Below are positions 20,861-34,334 of a stretch of DNA of 64,000 bases, one piece after another (position 1 is the stretch's first letter; each line of letters opens with the position of its first letter). The notes beneath the pieces are model-generated. The model did no database searches, had not been told where the DNA came from, and saw nothing but the letters and a program-made list of their open reading frames with translations. The stretch lies in assembly GCF_036417845.1 (NCBI RefSeq), contig NC_090020.1, positions 43,570,425-43,634,424 on the forward strand, written 5' to 3'. The DNA is from Apteryx mantelli (lineage: Eukaryota; Chordata; Aves; Apterygiformes; Apterygidae). Position numbers and translations under genes: made by a program.

Positions 20861-23800
20861 GTAAGTTAATTGTTTCATTTTCCTTATAGTAAAGAGGAGG
20901 GAAGTTATTCAATTATCCTCCTTTAGGAGGCTGACACCCAAAAATATTCGTCTCATCTCATAATGTGAATGTTTTTTTTCAGTAAGAAATTAAGTGTGTT
21001 TAGCTATGTTTTTACAGGTTTTTTTCAGCATACTCATTTTCTTATTTGTTAACACTGGTTATATACTTTCACTCTATATTGATACTTTCTAATCTTAAAC
21101 TCCAGTTCTTAAAAAGATTTAGTCATATGAAACTTGGCATTTATATATGTGCGAAAGCTAATCAACTTTTGCTGAGGAAGCTTATTTGTAGCATGTATGT
21201 GTAGTAACATGCTCAAATATATGAGCATATATTGTATAAAATTTAAGATGCTTTTCATTCTGTTTCTTAGCAGACCAAATGTGCTGTACATAAAACTGGC
21301 CTGTGCCACTAAGACTAGAATAGGGAAACATGCGTAAAGGAGAAGAATTCTTTTCTACACTGGATATGCATAACCACTTTGATTTTTACTTCTCCCTTCC
21401 CTCCAAATTTTTTAATCCTCTTGGATTTTTTTTTTCTCCTCAATGCTGCTAAACAAAAATGTATATTAGGATTCAAGAAATGAAGCTCCATGTGACTGTG
21501 ATCACAACAGAGGACTTCCAGTAGTGCGTGGATCACAATGGACATCTCTTTGCCTCTGTTTACAATTATCCTAACATTGTTGTTCAAAGTCAAGCCTTCT
21601 GTTCTTTTTGCAGCGATCATAATTATGTGGACCTCTTGTTTGAGATGTAATAAAAATTAGCAATTAGAACTTGCATGTGAAAATGATATTGGCCGAAAAA
21701 GCATATTGATTATTGCAGATTATGGTTAATTTTTAGCTCATTGAGCCAGGATTGTGTTTCAGCAGCTTCTTTTTTATATGTGTTAATAATCTGCTAATAA
21801 ATCTTTTTGTAGGGTGATAGTTCCAATGCCTGTTTCTTGCTAACTGTGTTTTTAACAATATAAATATACTTAAAGTATATTTTGACAGGAAAAAAGCATA
21901 GCGCATAGATTACTTAAGTGCCAAATATGGGAGTAATGTATTTGAAATAGCTGTTCAGCTAAATATGCCTTTTTTCAGCAAATCATGCAGATATGTGAGG
22001 TTAATGTAAAGAATGCTAAACTACAAATTTGTCATAGAGGTGGGCAGAGCAAAATAAATTTTTCTTTTTAAGGATTTAAGGTTGCCTATGAATCATCATG
22101 GACTTGTGATAGGATAAAAATGTCATGTTTCTAGACTGGGTTCTTGAAATAATGAGCTAAGTATAAAATATACATTGTTTTTTTCAGTTTTAAACCAATC
22201 CCTTTAAATGATAGGTATGAACAGCATAGAGTCATTAAATTTTTTTTTTCTCATTTTGTGTCAGTGGAGTAGGCTTTAATTTGCTGGTCCTTATTATTCA
22301 CTTTACTAATGCATTAATTTTATTTTTCTTTGTTTACATGACTGACAGCTGTGCACTCCTGAGGATTTTCTCACTGATCTCAGTTTCTCTATTATCTTAA
22401 TTCATTCCTCTCTCCACTTCCTTCAGTTTCTGTATGACTCACAAGTTAGGCTCATGAGCAGAAGTTCCTAAGTTAATAACTGATCCTTATTTGTGATTAA
22501 AAAAAAAAAAAGTTGAAGTGGATATGTTTTAGCTCATTAAAATTCTTTTTTTTTATTTTGACCTGCAGTGTGTACAAATGAATATGTGTACATATATCTG
22601 TCAGTCAAGTATGGCCTGCCTTTTTTGTATTTGGAAGCAAATGCTCCCCTCTGACATGAGCATACTTTTTCTTTTTGGCATCATGAAGCAATCTAATCTC
22701 TGGAGTTATTTAATAAGCAGTGACAAGGTTAAGGAGGAGAGAAAGAAAGTACTGTAAACCCTGAAAGTCAGCTGTGGAAAGGCAGAAGAACTGAGCAAAA
22801 CTGATAGCCTTAAATATTAATATGAGTGTTGCAATGGCTGAGGCTCAACAACTAACCTTCTGAACTTTGTTTTGCAAGAATGCTTGCTAGCTATTTCAAA
22901 ATGGATGTTTCCAATAGGATTCATACTGCACTCTTATAATTCATCTCGGAGTCTCTTTCTGTGCCTTACTTTCAGTTTTTACTCCTCCCTGTTGTGTTTC
23001 AAACATTCTCTTGACAGAAAGCAGAGACGCTTGTAGCAGGGAGATAAAGAGGACGCAAGAGTCCTCTGCTCCTGAATAGTAAAAATTGTCGCTATCCTTC
23101 CATCTAAACTCTCTTTAGATAGGCCCCTTCCTGTAAATTTTGCTGCATTTGAAATTATAAAGCTCCTTACAAGAACAGAACTCTAACTTTACTAGAAGTA
23201 TGCTTAGAAAAATGCTGTTATGGGAGTTCACTAGAGATTATCTTCCAGATATTATTCTTGAAATTGGGGAAAGAGGGGATGGCAAAATTACTCGAACTAT
23301 TCCTTACGCTTTTCCACTAGATTTTCATATTGTAAGACAGGACTTTATTCACAGTTTAAAAAGTGGAAGAATTCTAGAGCTGGGAAAGATGTAAAAATAT
23401 GTTTTCAAGTGTTGACAGTTCCGGGGAAAAATCCAAATATTTTGAGATGAAAAAACAGGTAAGTTCACTGAGACCTAAAAATCAGGATAACTGAGGCAGG
23501 GTATAATAGAGCAGTTAAAAAAAAAAAAACAAAAAACATGTTCTGAAACACTGCTTCTAAAATACAGGCATAATCCAACGACTGTTTTGGACTACTAAAC
23601 TTCATAATGCAGAGGTTTTGGAAGGAGAGTTGGGGAAGTGCAAAAGTATAGCTAGGGTATGGTTAAGATATTCATGAAGATTTCGGAGTCTTTGATTCAG
23701 ATGGAAGACTACTCTGAGGTAAAGCATGAATCTAGCACTATCACAGGAGATGATAGTGAAGAAGGAGGTGGAGATGTTTGGCATAGATGACAGTGCTATA

Positions 23801-26800
23801 CTGTGAAAGATGGCCAATAGTTCTAAATTTAAAATATGACCATTTGCTTGTCCTTGGTCTTGCCACAGTTTTACAGATCTGACTTTTACAGTTTCTCCAA
23901 ACTTTTATGAAGAGCGTAGGTAACAGAAATGGAAACAAAGGATTTTCTTAAAATGTTTTAGGTCACATGAACTGTGTGAAGAAAAAAGTGATAAGCAGGA
24001 TAAGAGAAGTCTCTTTTTCTCTTTTAGAATTGTGGAAAATAGCAAAGATATCTGTAGAATTAAAGACTTTTTTTAAGAAAAGCAAAAAAGTGGCTAAAGC
24101 AATGCTTCCGATATGAGTTAATTCAACCTTGTCTTCCTAATTCACAGGCTTCTCCAAAACCTTACTCCTGGTTTAAGGTGGTACAGATTAAAACTAACAA
24201 GGTTTGATTTTTTCACCAATATGAAATGTCTAATAGATTTTTGTAGTAGCAGAAACAGAGTTTTTTACGCAGGAAGAGCCCTTCAAGTAAGCTCTTGAGT
24301 GAGACACAGATCCTCCTACCTGTGTGCTTGGATTAGGAGGAACATTCCGTATTTTGGCTGCAAGTAGTTTTCTTTTCTGCTGCATTGTGAAGCCTGCTGA
24401 TGATCTGTAGTTGAGGGATAGTGCTCCCGTACAGCATTAAGAATAGACCTCTGGATTCTTGATCACAGTGTTTTGCTGATGTGCTTCTCTGTGCAGGCTG
24501 ATCAGTGAGAGGTGGAGGAGGGAGAATGCTTACTCTTGTAATTCCAATAGTAGTGGTCCTTGGGGCTTGAAATTATGGATTTGTGCTCTGCTGATGATCT
24601 ACCTGGGACTGTGTTGTTAGAATTGGATTTTCTATTTAAAACACATTTAATTTCCACCATAAAAATATTTTGCATACAAACCATTTTAAAGGAATGTTAT
24701 ACCTGTAATTTAACTCCAGACAAAAATATTTGTATCTTGCGCTTTGACAATTTGCAACCAGTATTTTGATACTTTGCATTATGCTTTATCCCTCCTCTGC
24801 CAGAGCAGCTGCAGTAATGGAGATTCATTCCCTTCCTTTCTGAATTAAGAGGTTAAATTGTAGATAAAGTACATTAGCTCTGATAGCCAGGATGGATTGT
24901 ATGTAATGGCACAGGGAATAAGAACTCTCTTCCAAAATAATTACATGAAAGGCAGATTTTTTTTTTTTCTGAATGCGGCTTGTAACTCTTTCCATTGCTC
25001 AGCTGCTTGGAATGCAGTCTTTATCATCGAGGTGATGTTCCTGGATTTTACTGATGGTTTTCAATACCTCTGTTCCCTTTGAATTGTTAGTAGACACATC
25101 TGCTAGCCAAAAGACTAATTTCTCCCCTCCTAAGTATTAGAAAACATCATAAGAGCTGCTGGCATTCCTTTAGGTGCATCTTTGAGATCGGCGCAGGAAT
25201 GTTTGTTTATTTGTTGTTTATGATCCTCCATACTACCATAACAGTTAGAAGAAATCATGTATTTTGAAAATGCAAAATAACACGGTGATTGAAAGGCTTG
25301 TTGTTCTTAAATACAGCTAGCTATGGTGCAGTATTTGATTATATTAGCTTTGCAAAATAATATGGAGGATGAGGCTTGTTCAATTTACTTGCTTGTTTTG
25401 GGAAGTATAGAACTATATGGATCTCAGTCTCTGAGTACTTTCAAGGTTATTCACATAGTGCTAGCCCTTGATATGGTATTACTATTTCAGTGTTATCATT
25501 TACGTGGGAGACTGGAGAGCATAACGCTCTCGAACCTGCTGGGAGGGGAAAAGCCTTTTATGGACTTGGCAGACCCAGAAATAGGAGGATTAGACAGATG
25601 CATACTCTTTGCTCTGTGATCAGTGTGGTTTAGTATACATTAAAAATAATTAATCTTCCCTAGTAGTAAACATCAAGGAGTCTGACAGGTTTGTTCTCTT
25701 CTGAGATTTGTCTTGTCTGCTTGCCAAAATTCATTTTGGAAGAAAAACAAAGGTCTCTCCCACCCCCCATGAATAAAGGTCTTACTCTAAAAATGTTCTG
25801 TCTTTTTTATTTTATTTTTTTGGTTTGGTTTGCTTTTTCCTTTTTTGGATGGTATTATGTGATGGAGTGCACTGCATTTTGTGAATGTTTTGTGTGTAAT
25901 GCTATGTGAAATGGGAGATCAGTAGGAATGTCTGTAAATAGTAAAGGAAGATACAGTTTAAGAGGAATAAATTCTTGAATTTCAACTGAAAAAGGAGTTC
26001 ATGCTGAAATTAATCAATTCACAGCATTTGCTGCTTTGTATTATTAATCTTAGTAATACAGGTTGTCCTTAAGTACTTTTGTGAGCAAGGGAGCAGTTAT
26101 TACTTAATTCCTTTATAAAGGGAAGGCATATCTTTATTTTTTCTTTATGGTTATGTATGCTAAGCATAAAGTAGACATCAGACAGTACTCTTATGCACTG
26201 TCTGTGTTTGCATGTATGTATCAATACATTTTTAAAAATCAGTAATACTACTAGAGGACTAACTTGCTTCAAGTGCTCTGCTAAAAAATAGTGTTATATG
26301 ATCAACTTCACTTTACAAAGGTGATGAATTTCATCTGCAAGGCTGCAAAAATATATCCGCATGATTAGTTTTACACACTGCTCATGTCCTCCAAATTAAA
26401 TCACTTTTCTTGTATATTTAAAGTTGAGCAGTTGAGTGTATTTCTTCAGGAACAGGCTTTGGATATGGAGTCAGACTGATAGAAAATTTTAAAAGAAGTT
26501 TTACTATCCAGAAATTTGATCAAGCATTTTATAAATTTTAGGAGGTGGATGTAGTTAATATTGGTTGCAAATCAAGCCAAATCACTTTGTGTCATTGCTT
26601 TGCTTTTTTTCCTTCCCATGCCACAAGCTACGAGTCTATTCTGGGAATAATTTGCTTCTGACATAGAAAGGCATGGCCTCATTGTAAATTTGAATCCCTC
26701 CCAGATGTGCTTTTTGTAACACTGGATAGTTAGGGAATTAGTTCTGCGATACATGGAGCCTTTGTGTAATGTTCATACTACCATTTCTAAAGTAGGTCTG

Positions 26801-29800
26801 TAGCAAAAGAATAAAACATGAAGCCATGATATCAACTTATACCATCCCCCCCCTTTTTTTGTAAGATTTCAAAGGACTAAAGGGGAGAATTGGACACTAA
26901 GTGTACCGCCATGTCCTCTTTCGAGTTGTTCCTCAAACTTAACGCTTGATAATTGATAGGTGGATGGCTGGGTAGTCTTGTTATTTCTTAAGACTGGGTT
27001 GTATTACTATTATTTTAAATTGGCAGCTCTAAACTGTCTAGCTACCCATGTCCATTTCTACTCTATGGGAGCTAGTAATCTTCCTTCCTGCTGCTGTTTC
27101 ATCCAATTAAACTGAAGCGAGGTGCAGCCACTAAAAATTAGTGGTGACATCCTTCCTTTATTAGCTTACACATTGCTTGAAGTAGGCCTCTGAGGGCTAC
27201 TACAATATAAGTAGCTAAAAAGTTATTCTACTTCTGATACGCTGTCAGTGACCTCTGTTTAAGTCAACAATAATAATACTACTGATAATACTAATAAAAA
27301 TGTGACTTTCTTCCAAAGAAAGAGATCATTTGGAGAAAGCAGTGAGATTCTGTGGAGTTTTAGGAATATTTCCATGTGTTCTGCATATCTGCATTGTAAA
27401 TTAAGGGCATGCAAACTCTTGAATTGGACCTGAATGTACTCGGACAATGGCTAAGCTTAATTTGTGTGGATTTTTGTGATATTAATGTGTCATAACATAT
27501 ATGCCTGCCAATGATGAAAGAGTGTAAAGGGCAATGTCATATGATGATGGATGTAGTGTGTAATATGGATAGTTACCATTGATCCTAATGTCAAAGCTGG
27601 GAAGATGTGTATTAATAGTTGTGCGGCGATTGTAAGAACTTTGGTGTTACTAGTATGTTTTGATTTGTTTGTCTTCAATATGCTTTTGTCATGACTTTTT
27701 AATAACTCGAAAGTATTGACTGGAAGGTAGAAAACACAGAAATACGAACAGTGACTAATTTAAACATGAAATGCTGTCAACTAAGGATGCCTCTAGTATT
27801 TTAATGAGCACAGTGTGATCTGTATTAAAATATTTATTGAGAATTTTATTCTTTTTTGAATTGACTAACGCTTCAAATATAACTTCATCTATGTACACTG
27901 GTACTTTGAAATGTGAGTGTTAAATTTGCAGAGCTAACGCAGGGTTCTGACATGCACTGGTGAAAACGCTTGTAATTCTGAATTTATTTTATCCCAGGCC
28001 TTGTCTAGACTGGCATTAGAAAGATCTTTTGGAGGGTGCCAATTCCAGTGTTTCTGAGCTCTGCTGTGAGGGAGGGAGTATGGACTTGAATACACTCCGA
28101 ACTGGCTACGTTAACTGGTGGCTCAGCCTGTACCAAGATGAATCTGGCTTTGCCCTCATCACTGAGTGCAGAAGCACAGACAGCCTGAGGAGCCAGCTCG
28201 TCTTTAGTTCTGGCTTGACAGCTGTAGTTATGTTTTGCCTAGACTTTCTCTAGCACAGCAAGAAGGCTTATGCAATGTGTACGTCTACTAGCAAGTTTCT
28301 CTTGTGTTTTTTGTCTGGTTTGACCTTTGTCTGTCTTGGGAATGTAAAAGTTTCATACTTGTCAATATTGAAATATCAGGAGTTTTCTCATCTGTGATGT
28401 GTAATAAGGACAGAGGGAATTCTAACTGATGAACTGTAGTTGACAAATTCATCAAACTTGTAAACCGCCTAAGTCTGGAGTATCTCTGTTGCTCTGACTT
28501 GCTGATCTTAGTAGAGCCTGTTGTGTGACCAGACCAATTGATACTTGAAGTTCCTGTAACTGACCTAACATTCTCCATTAGAAACAAAGATTGCGTAGGG
28601 TATTTGAGAGTTGCCATTGCAAAGCCTGGTTTCAGTTTTGTATGTCTTGATCTAACAGATAATTTCAAGTGCTACTTTGTGGGGGGAGGTGTCTTCCTCT
28701 GCTTACTTTTTGGTAAGTGATAGCAAAATAATTGGCTGCTCTTCAGAAATATATCAAGAAAGAACATTTTGCAAGTTCTTAGAAGTTCACTGTGTTAATG
28801 AACTTCAGTATTTTCTGAGGTTGTTTTTCTTTCTTTAATGTTTGGAGCTTGCACTTAAGGTGTTGGTTTAGGGGGCAAAATGTGTTTGTAGCTCCCTTTC
28901 TGCTCTAATTGTGAAAATCTGTTAAACTTCAGCCATAAGGCTTTGTGAATAGCTTTTAGCGCATCTTTGGTAGGAATTTGATTAGAGTGGCAGTTAAATT
29001 TTCTGTATGGTATATTTGTGTATGTGGTGCGCTTAAGTTGCAATGCTGTTTGTCTTGAATGACTGTTCCTCCTTACCACTGTCTTTCCGGCTACTGGAAT
29101 GGAGAGCAGCGAGGAAGGCTTGAAATGTGCTGCCAGTTCTTCCTCTGATGGTCCACCACCAAGTTTGAGGAAGAAACAGCAGATTAACTTACATATAAAG
29201 TTTTGAGAAGTGAAAGATCAGAAGAAAGTGAGGAGGGAGGGGATGTTTGGAATACAAGCAGGAGAACAGAGGCAAAATTTTCTGTTCCCATTAGAACATT
29301 TTCATCCAAACAGACCTTGAGTACGTTCTTTTACTGTATACCAAAACTTGCCAAACTCTTGGATAAACTTGTTCCATCCCAGTGACTTGCACAGAAGATA
29401 AAGGCAAGCTACCATTTGATAATCTGCTAACTCAAAAGATAGGTTGTGTTGTGGATCCAAAGCATCTGGTGCTGCTAGTCGCAAGTAGGTATTGAATTTA
29501 GAGGACAGTCATCATGGTTTCACCAGATAGATAGTTCTCAATTTTGCTTTTGTTTTTCTTCAAACTTCAGCTTCATAGCCCCTCGCCATACTTCTTACTG
29601 GGAGGAAAATAAGAACACTATGAAGTCAAATATTCAAAAACCAGAAGACACCAAAACTATTGTATTGACTTAATTCAGGTTATTAAAAAAGAAATGAGAA
29701 AGAGAGGAATAAAATTTCTATTTCTGAAATGTATTTAATGAGTGCCAGTCTTTCTTTTTCTTATGTATGTACTTACTTCAAAGATTTTACATTTAAATCT

Positions 29801-31754
29801 AGCCTATTTAAGATAGCATGAATAATATATTCTAGGCAGAAAGAATGTGTTAATGGAAAGCCTTTACCTGCACCTTATTTTTAGTTTATTTCCGTAGAGT
29901 GGTCAGCTTTTAAGACAGATCTTGGACACAAATTAAGGACTGATTTGAATTTCACTAGCTAAATGCTCTGTAATATGAAGAGTGAACTGCACATTCTAGA
30001 GACTGGAGCCTTTACAAAAAATACATTAAGGAAAAGTACAAAGGTAAATCTAAGCTGTTTAGATCAGTAGGCTCTACAACTACTAAACCACACTTTCCCC
30101 AGACATCAGCCAAAGATTTCAAGATTATTGCTTTGTTTCCTAACCTCCTTTAGTTCTGTATAGATCTAGAAACACAGCAGCAAAGCCCACTGCAAATCAA
30201 TGTCTTGTTGGTGCAGCAGGAAGCTTGCCAAAAATGCAAATGTGAAAGTTTTCTAAAACTTTCTCTCCTCACTTCTAAAAGCCAAATCAGATGACTATGA
30301 ATGGACAGAGAACTCTTGGAAAAGAAAGTCTTGTTTGAGAATGTGGAAACTTGCTGACGATGTAACAGAAACTGATGATCTGATGGCCAGTTAACTGGAA
30401 TTTATAGTGCCAATGATGTAAGAAATCTTAATTTGGAGGGAAGTTTTTACAGAGGCTTTCTGTTAATTATTTTCATGTTGAGGTAGTGGGAGGCTGAAAA
30501 GATGGTATGCCTGAACCTGTAGTATGTATAAAGAAAAAGGTAGGTTGAAATTGTATAATTCTAAAAGCAATCAACCACAGAAGAGGCTTTATTATGTTGG
30601 GAGAGGAGCAGGAGAGTTGTTCACTATCCATCTTCTCTTTTCCCCCAATGAAATGCTCATATTTGAACTTTATATATAATTATTTATACATTTATAACTA
30701 ATATTTATAATTACTATTCTTTAAATGGATAAAAGTTTTGTGCTCAATTGTGATGTCTGATGCCTTCTTTCTAATTTGCTGCAAATATGGTCTTCAGTCA
30801 AGTGTCACTAGTGCTTGCTAGAAACTTCCCCACGTAGTGTTAGAAACTGATTGCCTTTAAATAAGAGGGTGTGCAATGTCATGCTAATGAGAAATAATCT
30901 GAATATAAATGATCAGACTCTTAAAAACCAGGTGGCTGCATGTTGTGTGTTGAAGGTGGTGTTTACTTTTGTTTTTGTTTTTCCTCTCTTGGCTTTGGGA
31001 GTCCTAACCAGAGGAACAAACAGAGGGGTTAAAGTGGGACTTCAGGATAAAGACCTAACAAATACCAGCACTAAGAAAAGTGTGTCTGTGTGTATACATA
31101 GGCTTGATAAAATAACCAGCTCCCTCAGAATATTATGGCAGTCTCTGAAGCCCCAGCTGAGATGGAGGGCCTGTTGTGATGAATTGTATTTTCCTTTGTA
31201 TACAATTATTGCCCTGATACACTTAAAAGGCTTGGATGAAGGAGAGAAGAGGTACAGTGTAGAGGCGAATAAAACCAATGGTGAGTTAGCACAGCTTTAA
31301 TTTTTATACAGATTTCATTATTTTTTTTAATCATGGCTGGAGGTAGGGAGGAAGGAAGAATATTTGACAAAAGAAGAGAATGTCTAACAACTTAGAGACA
31401 GCAAGCTTAGGTTTCTGTTTTATCCTTGAAAGCAGATACAAAATGGTTCATGTACTGAAGAATTGTTTCGAGTTTTGAATAATGAAACAAAAGGGTCCTT
31501 AAAACCTCTTTAATTCTTTCAGGTAATAACATCAAGCATTTTGATTTGTAAAAATGCCTGGCAGTGTTGATATTTTAATCAGGTCTTGAATATTTTAACT
31601 AACCATTTAAAGCCTTTCATGGTCCAAAGATGTCAGAACAGGGGTGCGGGTTTGTGTGTTTGTTTTAGTTATTTTTTTAAATAACTACTAGTGTGGTGAG
31701 GTTTGAACTATAATTTAATTTTGATTCGTGTAATTGATTTTCTTCTCTTGCTAG
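20861..31754 (+). other. FEM1C: FEM1C intron (10.9 kb)
   Basis: The donor GTAAGT is at 20861-20866, and the acceptor TTCTCTTGCTAG ends at 31754. Joining the flanks restores the glycine codon and the continuous sequence KSVKG-NTALHDCAE. The intron is AT-rich with many T and A runs (for example 22500-22511, 23516-23529, 24957-24969). Open frames inside it, the longest 149 codons at 30851-31300 on the + strand, show no recognised domain. I saw no confident repeat or RNA gene. Confidence 0.9.
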
Positions 31755-33064
31755 GAAACACTGCATTACATGACTGTGCAGAATCTGGAAGTTTGGAGAT
31801 CATGAAGATGCTTCTCAAGTATTGTGCTAAGATGGAAAAGGACGGCTATGGAATGACTCCCCTTCTGTCAGCCAGTGTAACCGGCCACACAAATATTGTG
31901 GACTTTCTGACGCAGCATGTACAGACCAGTAAGACAGAGCGCATAAATGCTCTAGAACTTCTAGGAGCAACTTTTGTGGACAAAAAGAGAGATCTGCTTG
32001 GTGCTTTGAAATACTGGAAACGAGCTATGGAGATGAGATACAGTGATAGGACTAATATCCTAAGCAAGCCTGTGCCACAAACACTAATTATGGCCTATGA
32101 TTATGCTAAAGAGGTGAATAGCTCAGAAGAGCTAGAAAACCTTATTGCCGACCCTGATGAGATGAGAATGCAAGCACTATTAATTAGAGAACGTATTCTT
32201 GGTCCTTCACACCCAGATACATCCTACTATATTAGATACAGAGGTGCTGTCTATGCAGACTCTGGAAACTTCAAGCGATGCATCAACTTATGGAAATATG
32301 CTCTGGACATGCAGCAGAGCAATCTAGACCCACTGAGCCCTATGACAGCCAGCAGTTTACTGTCGTTCGCTGAACTCTTCTCCTTCATGCTGCAGGATAG
32401 GGCAAAAGGCCTGCTAGGCACTACTGTTACATTTGATGATCTCATGGGTATACTGTGCAAAAGTGTCCTCGAAATAGAACGGGCTATGAAACAAACGCAG
32501 TGTCCTCCAGACCCAATACAGCTGAACAAAGCTCTTTCCATCATTTTGCATTTAATTTGCTTGTTGGAAAAAGTACCTTGCAGCTCAGAACAGGAACATT
32601 TTAAGAAACAGACTATTTACAAGTTTCTTAAGCTTCAGCCTAGAGGGAAGAATAACTTCAGTCCACTTCACCTTGCTGTTGACAAGAATACTACATGCGT
32701 GGGGCGCTACCCAGTTTGTAAATTCCCCTCTCTACAAGTTACTTCTATACTGGTGGAATGTGGTGCAGATGTAAATGTCAGAGACTCTGATAACAACAGT
32801 CCTTTACACATTGCTGCACTGAACAACCATCCAGACATCATGAATCTTCTTATCAAGTCAGGTTCACACTTTGATGCCACAAACTTGCATAAACAAACTG
32901 CTAGTGATTTGCTGGATGAGAAGGAAATAGCAAAAAATTTGATCCAGCCCATAAATCATACTACGTTGCAGTGTCTTGCTGCTCGTGTTATAGTGAATCA
33001 TAACATATACTACACAGGACACATCCCTGAAAAATTGGAGAACTTTGTTTTGCTCCATAGATGA
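31755..33064 (+). CDS. FEM1C: FEM1C, coding exon 2 (residues 182-617 and stop)
   Basis: This exon completes FEM1C: 181 residues, one split glycine and 435 more give 617, the length of human FEM1C. It holds the rest of the N-terminal ankyrin block (NTALHDCAESGSLEIMKMLL; MTPLLSASVTGHTNIVDFL) and a TPR-like middle region around 240-345 (residues such as ALKYWKRAMEMRYSD and GNFKRCINLWKYAL). Two further ankyrin repeats lie at about 481-523 and 527-556. At the C-terminus TLQCLAARVI at 585-594 fits the Elongin BC-box, and IPEKLENFVLL at 605-615 fits a Cul2-box; together they form the VHL-box that docks the ligase. The last residue is Arg617. No damage is visible. Only residues after the acceptor at 31754 are coding; the open frame extends 17 codons into the intron by chance. 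Confidence 0.97.
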
Positions 33065-34328
33065 TAGTGTGGAGTCTCAGAGTACTGTTGTTGAAGCACG
33101 ACTTGGTGACAATGTTTTTCTCGAGCACTGTTGTGATACACCAGCGTTCCCTTAGCTTGCTCCATCTTGCTGTCATTGGCTAAAGCGTTGTTAGCATCAG
33201 ATCTACAGAGCTGATTACCCAGTATTTAATATGAATATGCCATATAATATATTTTGTGGATTATTTAGAAATGTAATGCCATATTTAGACTCTTAAAATT
33301 GTCTGCCAAAGGCTTGTCTATTCTGGTCTTATTTGCCTGTTGGGTGTTTGGGACTGAGCTGAATATTTTCCACTGATGTCTTTTTACTATAACTGTTGTG
33401 TGGATTTTATACAGTTGGAAGGTCATCATTTTTGATTTTGCTTGAGCATTTCTACTTTTACTCTATTCTTTTTCTATGGACTCATTGCTAAACTGTACAA
33501 GTTGTATGGACTTGTTAACATTTGCAACTACCATAAGTGCTTTTATCTTCTCTATGCAGTGGCTTAAACATGACTGTTGTGTGTGAGCATATTTCTATGC
33601 AGCAGTTGGCCAATTTCAACTTAAATGCCAGTTTTGTTTTGCAGTTTGTTTGGAGCTCTTTTTGAGAATGCTGCCTTCATAGCATGACAAATTTTGGAGC
33701 TACATATCAGCTCTCCAGCTGATCTCTCTTGATCCAGCTCTCTCTCTTGGGTTTGACTTTTTTATTCTCGCTGTAACTGAGGTCGCTTTCCTCTTGATCC
33801 CCTGGAAATTTGTGCTAAATTTGGGAGAAGAAACTCTCTCTTGTTCTCATGGTAATCCACTTGAACTTTAAATCTGAAAATCATTCTATTGCATCATGCA
33901 GTTAGGGGACAAGTCCTCATCATGTACAGCTGACACCTTCCTCTTTGCACTCATGTCTTGCTTGTGCTGGTTATGTGACTAGATGTGAAGTTTGCTCAAA
34001 GTTTAACCTCAAACTTAATGATACACTTTAATGAGAAATAGATCAAATGTATGCCGTAGTTTAAATTTACAAATCAACTTCTTTAGCTACAAAAGAAACT
34101 AAAGCATGTTGGTGGCATGACGCTTATCAGTCCAAATCTAGACATCATCTAGTATAATTATAATGTAGTGAGTGGCTGTATGCCAGGGTATTGGAAGTTC
34201 TATAGCCGTGTCCCTTTTTCTTCATTTTAAATATCTTTATAAATACTTGCATGGATTTTTTTCATCTCTACTATCTGTCAGCTGTACTTAAAGAAAAAGC
34301 AGAAGTTCTGTTGTGTATATAGCTCCTG

Positions 34329-34334
34329 ATTAAA
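34329..34334 (+). terminator. FEM1C: Possible proximal polyadenylation signal ATTAAA of FEM1C
   Basis: This common variant hexamer lies about 1.27 kb after the stop and is followed by a T-rich stretch. It would yield a short-UTR isoform. Evidence is the motif alone. Confidence 0.25.

Noticed and set aside
27990-28300. Possible DNA-transposon relic beginning near 'gccttgtctagactggca'
   Set aside because: It resembles the ends of some old reptile elements, but no matching inverted end or target duplication was found.
31703-31754. Extension of the second FEM1C exon upstream to an ATG at 31703
   Set aside because: The AG acceptor at 31753-31754 and the family sequence KG-NTALHD show the exon starts at 31755. 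The upstream residues are intronic.
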